64,000 nucleotides of DNA from Dallia pectoralis (taxonomy: Eukaryota > Chordata > Actinopteri > Esociformes > Umbridae), in contig CM055738.1 in NCBI GenBank assembly GCA_029465975.1, positions 6,440,833 to 6,504,832 on the forward strand, in the 5' to 3' direction. The notes beneath the pieces are model-generated. The model saw only the letters and a list, made by a program, of their open reading frames with translations, had not been told where the DNA came from and searched no databases. This document shows positions 58,441-64,000 of the stretch, piece by piece; position 1 is the first letter of the stretch, and each line of letters begins with the position of its first letter. The position numbers and the translations under genes are program-made.

Positions 58441-58989
58441 GTAAATACAAAAACAACCAATTTTCTCTAAATTACAGTAAATACAGTAAGCAAGAAAAAA
58501 CGCAAGTAATCACCCTTTAGGTAACATTTGGTAGAGACATCTTTAGCAGCATTGGAGTTTTTTTTTTTAAGTTTGAACATGCTTTCCATACCTACACACA
58601 GCAGTTTTGTCCCATTCTTATTTATAAAATTGTTAACAATGCCTAGAGTTATCTTGGGACTTTTGATTTATTACGGTATGTTCTCAGTCAGATTTAAGTC
58701 CCGGGCTTCGACTGGGCCTGAAGCTCTAAAGCACTCTGGGTGGGAGAGCGCATTAGTAGCCAGGGGACGTGCAGAAGACCTAGTGGCGATGAAACTGTCA
58801 CTGGTGGCCACTGTGCGTGCAAGGGCATAAATGGCTGATGGACCTTCTGGTCTGATGGTCGGATGCTGCTCTGAATGGAATGAAGGATGATGTGTTGCAG
58901 GCTAGGTGAGGCTCCCAGATACCGGAACTGAACATTAGAACAGTGAAAGAAGCTTCAAGGTCCCTGGTCCCATAAGTTATTTTCCCATT
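58441..58989. other. Unclassified non-coding DNA
   Basis: 58530-58750 reads like eroded Tc1 sequence (GTCAGATTTAAGTCCCGGGC, CTGGGC, GCACTCTGG), but too degraded to call. Confidence 0.35.
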
Positions 58990-59345
58990 TACATTTTTAC
59001 ATCACATGGACAGCTGTGTATGTGTGCGCTTATTTCCAGGGGAAGCGAAGGAACCAGGATGTACAGGTTTTGCTGGGAGATCAAGGCGTAGCACCGGCCC
59101 CCCAAATCCCCCCAGATCTCAACCCGTTTCCCCATCTTGGAGATGGGCTGGACCAACACCTCTGATCCATGGTGGCTCCACCGTGCAATTTACAGCACCT
59201 GCAGGATTTGCTGATAATGTCTTGGTGCCAGATACCACAGGTCACCTTCAGGGCGTCTTGTAGAGTCCAACAGCACATTAGACAGGTCAGGACATGATGT
59301 TTTAGCATAGTAGACAGGACATGATGTTTTAGCTCATCCGTGCAT
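58990..59345 (+). mobile_element. Degenerate Tc1-like transposon, 3' half (family of element A)
   Basis: Blocks AGGAACCAGGATGTACAGGT, CCCCAGATCTCAACCCG, ATCCATGGTGGCTCCACC, TCTTGGTGCCAGATACCACA and a final TGATGTTTTAGCTCATCCGT match the order of the 3' half of the element at 23456-24295. A 25-30-bp doublet (AGACAGG...ACATGATGTTTTAGC) sits near its end. Frames are broken. Confidence 0.75.
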
Positions 59346-60090
59346 ATTGCATTTCAAAGGAAAGTTGAGTATAGCCAGACCAAATATGACGTATAACTAC
59401 TTGTAACTTGGAGACAAACACAGAAATGAACAAGGATTGATGAGAATCCTGATTGCTGGGGAGCGTCAACCTATCAGGGGTCAGTATACAACAACGTCAT
59501 AATGAGAGAGTTTATTGGCCAGACAACTTAAGAATGTCAAAGTGATGTGTACAAACTGCTGACCGGGCCAGAAACATGAGTGGTTGGGATATAAATAAGG
59601 GCTCATCGAGTCTGAGTTTATAATTAGACACTCCACACATTTTAATAACATATTATTATATATTCATGAATGATTTAGGCTATAGATGTTTCGTGAATAC
59701 AGGGAATTTTATATAAATAAAGTTGTGTCTCGCTTTTTTTCAGATTTGTCCTAAAATACCATTTGCCATATATCCAAAACCCTGAATTAAAGAAACTGTG
59801 ATGTGGTTAATACTCATATGATCATATTTATCTCATACAAACATTACAAATGGTATTGACCATAAAACCGAGTACATTCAGAATAATGCATTTCAATCTT
59901 CAGATTGTGCAATTAATTAATAAATGCTGCACCCCAATATTATGACGTCATGTTGTCATATTGGAATTGTAGCAATGCTTTATTTGTTTCCAAAAACATT
60001 AATTAAATAATAAAATTAATATACAATTTTGAGAATTATGTGTCTTGAATACATGTGTCATAATTCCACAGTCAACTTACCCGGTGGTTT
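59346..60090. other. Unique AT-rich non-coding DNA
   Basis: No repeat or frame recognised. A TGACGTCA CRE palindrome occurs at about 59943-59950, some 250 bp upstream of the candidate exon at 60195. Confidence 0.4.
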
Positions 60091-60097
60091 ATTGGTA

Positions 60098-60107
60098 ACC
60101 GGAAGTG
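60098..60107 (+). promoter_or_regulatory. ETS-type site, possible proximal promoter
   Basis: ACCGGAAGTG is a consensus ETS-family site about 90 bp upstream of the ATG at 60195 in a short CpG-bearing patch. ETS sites of this form are common in TATA-less vertebrate promoters. Confidence 0.35.
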
Positions 60108-60194
60108 CGTGGGTGCGACCCACCATCACACAATATAGTTGTGAAGTTTCCTCATAACTTTACTGTAGTTGTCTGCTGCACTCAGATCGCTCAC

Positions 60195-60291
60195 ATGGCT
60201 GTAATATATACCTGTTGCTGGGTTACATGCATGGTTCTGGTTCATTACGCATGTTTAGGATCGAGTGATTCGGATCCCGACCACCGAATAG
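60195..60291 (+). CDS. Candidate first exon encoding a signal peptide, unrecognised protein
   Basis: An ATG at 60195 in fair context (CTCACATGG) opens 32 codons starting MAVIYTCCWVTCMVLVHYAC. The hydrophobic stretch (residues 2-21) is followed by LGSSDSDPDHRI, with a plausible signal-peptidase site after the A-C-L-G region. The frame then meets a donor match, AATAG|GTGAGAG, at 60291/60292, leaving phase 1, the usual phase after a signal-peptide exon in secreted and Ig-type receptor genes. An ETS site lies ~90 bp upstream. I do not recognise the protein. No second exon is visible before the window ends; the intron would hold three Tc1 remnants and the terminal minisatellite. It could be chance. 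Confidence 0.33.
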
Positions 60292-60877
60292 GTGAGAGTC
60301 ACTATTCATTATTATATTTTATGGTCTTATTTTCTCCATTATCACGGAGTAAAGTTGTTGTTTTATTGTGCATAACTTTATTATTTTGTAGCATAGTTTT
60401 AATGTGTCAATAAGGGTCTATTTTAATACGTTTATTATTATTATGGCGCCGTGATATTTGCACATGTGATTAAGTGTAAACAGGGTCACCTTCCATACTT
60501 TCTGCCTTTGTCTCTCGATTGAAATAATAATTGTTATTGTTTAGTCGTCTGGGGTTTTTCTTAGGTAGCCCAAGGAAATGGCAAAAAATGACTTTATCTA
60601 AACACTTTACATTGGGGTACCTGTTATTAATATATATTTTGAACGATTTTATTTTCTGTCTCCTTTCTCAATGATGTTGGTTCCCCATTGCACGTAAAAT
60701 GCCAATGGGCCCAGGCTTATTTGCTTTGAAAACTATTAAGCAGCCATTATGCAGTGAAGGCATTTTTTATTCAAAATTTACTATCACATGTTTTAAACAA
60801 GTTGTTTCACCATAAATATCTTGCATTGTTGCGTTTTGACATTTCGGGAAACACTTGCTTTCAGGTAGGTGCATATG
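60292..60877. other. Unique AT-rich non-coding DNA
   Basis: Nothing recognised; would be intron 1 if the exon at 60195 is real. Confidence 0.4.
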
Positions 60878-60879
60878 TA

Positions 60880-62058
60880 CAGTGAAAACAAAAAGTATAC
60901 ACACCCCTGTTAAAATTGCCAGGTTTTTGTGATGTAAAAAAAAAATAGAGAAAGATTAATCATGTCAGAATTGTGTCCACCTTTTGTGTAACTTAAAACG
61001 TGAACAATTCAATTGAAAAAAACTGAAATCGTTGAGGGGGAAAAAAACAAAACAAAAACTTACAATAACCAGGTTGCATAAGTGTGCACACCCTCTTTTG
61101 GGGATGTGGCTGTGTTCAGAATTAACCAATTACATTCAAACTCATAATTTAAAGTGACACTGATTAATGACAAATAAAGGCCTGCGGTTTCAGTGAGATA
61201 TTCCTGACATTTGCATCTCAGAGCAAAAGCCGTGGTCCGCAGAGAGCTTCCAAAGCATCAGAGAGATCTCATTGTTGAAAGAGCAAAGTATTAGATATAT
61301 CATGGAAAACAGTGAAGGCAGTCATAATCAGGTGGAAAAACATGGCACAACAGAGACATTATCAAGAACATGACGTCCCTCCAATATTGATGAAATGACG
61401 GTAAGAAATCTGGCCAGGGAGGCTTCCAAGAGGCCTACAGCAATATTAAAGGAGCTGCAGGAATTTCTGGCGAGTACTGGCTGTGTGCTACATGTTACAA
61501 CAACCTCCCGTATTCTTCATATGTATGAGCTATTGTAACCATCCATCCTTGGTGGGGCCTGTAGAGAAGCCTGGATGGAGGACCGCAGTGAAGGATTGTG
61601 TGAATGGTCACGAACGCACCACGATTAAACAGATTCAAGCTGACCTATACACATAAGGTATAACTAAGGGCAGTTAACAAGAGAAGCTGTTTGTTAATGA
61701 TAAATGAACACCTGTACACGGATGATCATGTTTTGGTGTTGCCTTGCTACAATAGACAATGGACACCTTGAACATCATGAAATCCAGAAGGAAATAGCTG
61801 CCAAGGCTGCTGGACCATCCAAGGCCACACTAAACCTTTATTTATCCCTTAACCAAACATTTAGAAACAGTTGCTGATGAACAGAATTGTTAATAGTATG
61901 ACCAGGTGTTGATCATCTGTAATTAAGTGTATTTAACTGTAATTAAGTGTAATTTGTATTCTTATAATTGTTATTATGTTAGATGTTCTAATTAGCCTAT
62001 TTGTTTAGTATCTGTTATCTGGAATGAAAACCTTTCGTATTATATTTTCAATGGGATA
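60880..62058 (+). mobile_element. Degenerate Tc1-like transposon C
   Basis: Starts CAGTGAAAACAAAAAGTATA right after a TA (60878-60879), a Tc1-type terminus. Then follow a GGTTGCATAAGTGTGCACAC subterminal block, helix-turn-helix text (CATCTCAGAGCAAAAGCCGT, AGAGAGATCTCATTGTTGAA), a GGCCAGGGAGGCTTCC linker block and a downstream AATAGCTGCCAAGGCTGC block. Multiple stops and indels; the catalytic core is largely absent. The right end is not clear and lies near 62058. Confidence 0.7.
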
Positions 62059-62060
62059 TA

Positions 62061-62606
62061 CAGTGCCCTCAACTAGCTGACACCCTTGGAAAATTGTCTC
62101 AAATGTTCTGTGAATATTTTTATATTGCGTATCCTTTTGATCTTTCGTTCAAATTGTCAACACAAATCTAACCATGAATTAAAGTACCGGTAACAACAAT
62201 TCAAAGAAAAAAAAGAATCATAGAACTGAAACTTTTGCCAAATATATGTGTGCCACAGTTATTGGCTTTTAACCCTTGATGCAACCTTTCTTTGCCAATA
62301 TAACCACTTGCACCTGCTGTTATGATACACATAGGATCGGATCTGAGAACATTCCTCCATTCAGAATCTGTCCAGATCCTTGAGGTCCCGAGGCTAATTC
62401 TTATGGACTTTACTTTTCAGCTTATCTCTCAGGTTTTCTATAGGGTTAACTTTAGTGGGTTGAGATGCCCATGGAAAAATCTTATTCCGTGGTCAGTGAA
62501 GCATTTTTGAGTTGAATTTGAGATTATCTGCTGAAGGATCCAACTGTGGACCAGGTTTATCTTCCTGACAGAGGCAGTCAGGTTTTTTATTTAGTATCTG
62601 CTCATG
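62061..62606 (-). mobile_element. Degenerate Tc1-like transposon D
   Basis: Its left edge, CAGTGCCCTCAACTAGCTGA preceded by TA (62059-62060), is a Tc1-type terminus. The body reads on the minus strand and includes, seen from the plus side, TCAGGTTTTCTATAGGGTTA and GGGTTGAGATGCCCATGG blocks typical of reversed fish Tc1 catalytic regions. Cut on the right by element E. Confidence 0.65.
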
Positions 62607-63165
62607 CAGTAAAGGAAGAAAGTATTTGATCCCCAGGTGGTTTTGTACATTTGCCCACTGACAAACACATGATTATGGCTTAGTACTTGGTGGCAAAACC
62701 CCTTCTGGCAATCACTGAGGTCAGGCGTTCCTTGTAGTTGGTCACCATGTTTGCACAGATCTCAGGAGGGATTTTGTCCCATTTTTCTTTGCAGATCTTT
62801 TCCAAGTCATTAAAATTTCAAGGCTGATGTTTGGCAACTTGAACCTTCAGCTCCCTCCACAGATTTTCTATGGGATAAAGGTCTGGAGACTGGCTAGGCC
62901 ACTTCAGAACTTTAATGTGCTTCTTCTTGATCAACTCCTTTGTTGCCTTGGCCGTGTGTTTTGAGTCCTTGTCATGCTGCCATTTTCAATGCCCTGGCTG
63001 AGGGAACGAGGTTCTCATCGATGATTTGACAGTACATGGCCCATCCATTGTCACTTTGATCTGGTGAAGTTGTCTTGTCCCCTTAGCAGAAAAACACACC
63101 CAAAGCATGATGTGTCCACCTCCATGTTTGATGTTGGGGATGGTGTTCTTGGGGTTATAGGCTGC
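62607..63165 (-). mobile_element. Tc1-like transposon E, transposase C-terminal half on minus strand
   Basis: The left edge CAGTAAAGGAAGAAAGTATT matches the termini of the nested element at 23602-23965. On the minus strand the transposase C-terminal half can be followed: an H-D-K-D-S-K-H-T-A block around the second catalytic Asp (about 62955-62985), VLKWPSQSPDLYPIENLW around the third (about 62860-62915), then NMVTNYKERLTSVIARRGFA and the stop near 62690. A stop/frameshift near 62985-62990 breaks it. The N-terminal half is missing: the sequence is lost where the minisatellite at 63170 begins. Confidence 0.85.
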
Positions 63166-63169
63166 ATTC

Positions 63170-64000
63170 TTTCTATTTGGACCCCTATGGTGGAGGCCTA
63201 TTTGGACCCCTATGGTGGAGGCCTATTTGGACCCCTATGGTGGAGGCCTATTTGGACCCCTATGGTGGAGGCCTATTTGGACCCCTATGGTGGAGGCCTA
63301 TTTGGACCCCTATGGTGGAGGCCTATTTGTTGGAGGCCTATTTGGACCCCTATGGTGGAGGCCTATTTGGACCCCTATGGTGGAGGCCTATTTGGTGGAG
63401 GCCTATTTGGACCCCTATGGTGGAGGCCTATTTGGACCCCTATGGTGGAGGCCTATTTGGACCCCTATGGTGGAGGCCTATTTGGACCCCTATGGTGGAG
63501 GCCTATTTGGACCCCTATGGTGGAGGCCTATTTGGACCCCTATGGTGGAGGCCTATTTGGACCCCTATGGTGGAGGCCTATTTGGACCACTATGGTGGAG
63601 GCCTATTTGGACCCCTTTGGTGGAGGCCTATTTGGTGGAGGCATATTTGGTGGAGGCCTATTTGGTGGAGGCCTATTTGGTAGAGGCCTATTTGGACCCC
63701 TTTGGTGGAGGCCTATTTGGTGGAGGCCTATTTGGTGGAGGCCTATTTGGTGGAGGCCTATTTGGTAGAGGCCTATTTGGTAGAGGCCTATTTGGTAGAG
63801 GCCTATTTGGTAGAGGCCTATTTGGTAGAGGCCTATTTGGTAGAGGCCTATTTGGTAGAGGCCTATTTGGTAGAGGCCTATTTGGTAGAGGCCTATTTGG
63901 TGGAGGCCTATTTGGTAGAGGCCTATTTGGTAGAGACCTATTTGGTGGAGGCCTATTTGGTGGAGGCCTATTTGGTGGAGGCCTATTTGGTAGAGGCCTA
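63170..64000. repeat. Composite 25/15-bp minisatellite, runs off the window
   Basis: The left part is mostly a 25-bp unit (GGCCTATTTGGACCCCTATG, GTGGA). The right part is mostly a 15-bp unit (GGCCTATTTGGTGGA or GGCCTATTTGGTAGA). The short unit equals the long one minus an internal ACCCCTATGG. Both types are mixed between 63320 and 63720. From ~63770 TAGA units dominate. Long Gly/Pro/Trp-rich frames are artefacts. Confidence 0.97.

Noticed and set aside
63064..63768. 234- and 168-codon Gly/Pro/Trp-rich frames
   Set aside because: 25-bp units cycle through all three frames and stay open only because the unit has no stop; no start or domain context.

Overview
The window looks like ray-finned (teleost) fish nuclear DNA. 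The evidence is many Tc1-like transposon remnants with typical fish sequence, L2/Rex-type LINE 3' ends, a tRNA-derived SINE, a hAT element and a Ty3/gypsy element with a PNMA-type Gag. Gene density is very low and base composition AT-leaning. A pike/salmonid-grade fish is plausible from the flavour of the repeats, but this is inference. No complete host protein-coding gene is visible. The host DNA reads as intergenic or long-intron sequence with several stretches that look like conserved non-coding DNA. There are three weak candidates for host first exons: 1056-1089 (+), 21401-21504 (-), and 60195-60291 (+), which encodes a signal-peptide-like start.

Layout. 1-5.5 kb: mostly unique DNA with a GT microsatellite, a CpG-rich patch and two small minisatellites. 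5.5-7.7 kb: a 60-bp-class minisatellite split by a 996-bp hAT element with an exact 8-bp target duplication. 7.7-16 kb: unique DNA, two Tc1 fragments and a LINE 3' end. 16-25.4 kb: minisatellites of 20, 43, 47 and ~41 bp, and a Tc1-like element nested inside another. 25-40 kb: mostly unique DNA with LINE and Tc1 remnants, one LTR-like repeat and an old tandem duplication. 40.3-41.3 kb: an L2-like reverse transcriptase remnant running into a 33-bp minisatellite. 43.8-52.5 kb: a 15-bp minisatellite invaded by an 8.1-kb Ty3/gypsy retrotransposon. 53.7-57 kb: four more minisatellites, one evidently grown from a piece of a dispersed retroposon. 57.7-59.4 kb: a SINE split by a retroposon, and another Tc1 fragment. 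60-63.2 kb: the candidate signal-peptide exon, then three Tc1 remnants in a row. 63.2-64 kb: a composite 25/15-bp minisatellite that runs off the window.

The best-defined unit is the Ty3/gypsy element at 44245-52348. Its LTRs differ by one substitution and one 7-bp indel. It has a perfect 9-bp terminal inverted repeat, a 4-bp target duplication, an 18-nt primer-binding site complementary to tRNA-Arg(ACG), and a polypurine tract. Gag has an RRM-like N-terminus, a PNMA-type capsid and one CCHC knuckle; Pol has the order PR-RT-RNaseH-IN. Gag and Pol are joined by an in-phase T TTA AAC slippery heptamer with a stem-loop 7 nt downstream, a -1 programmed frameshift site. Despite its young LTRs, this copy shows three single-base frameshifts, a premature stop and an integrase one residue short in its DDE spacing. 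It therefore reads as a non-autonomous recent insertion, or as a copy damaged by sequencing errors.

The second theme is minisatellites. About 18 arrays occupy roughly 7 kb (over a tenth of the window), and several begin exactly at the broken edge of a transposable element.
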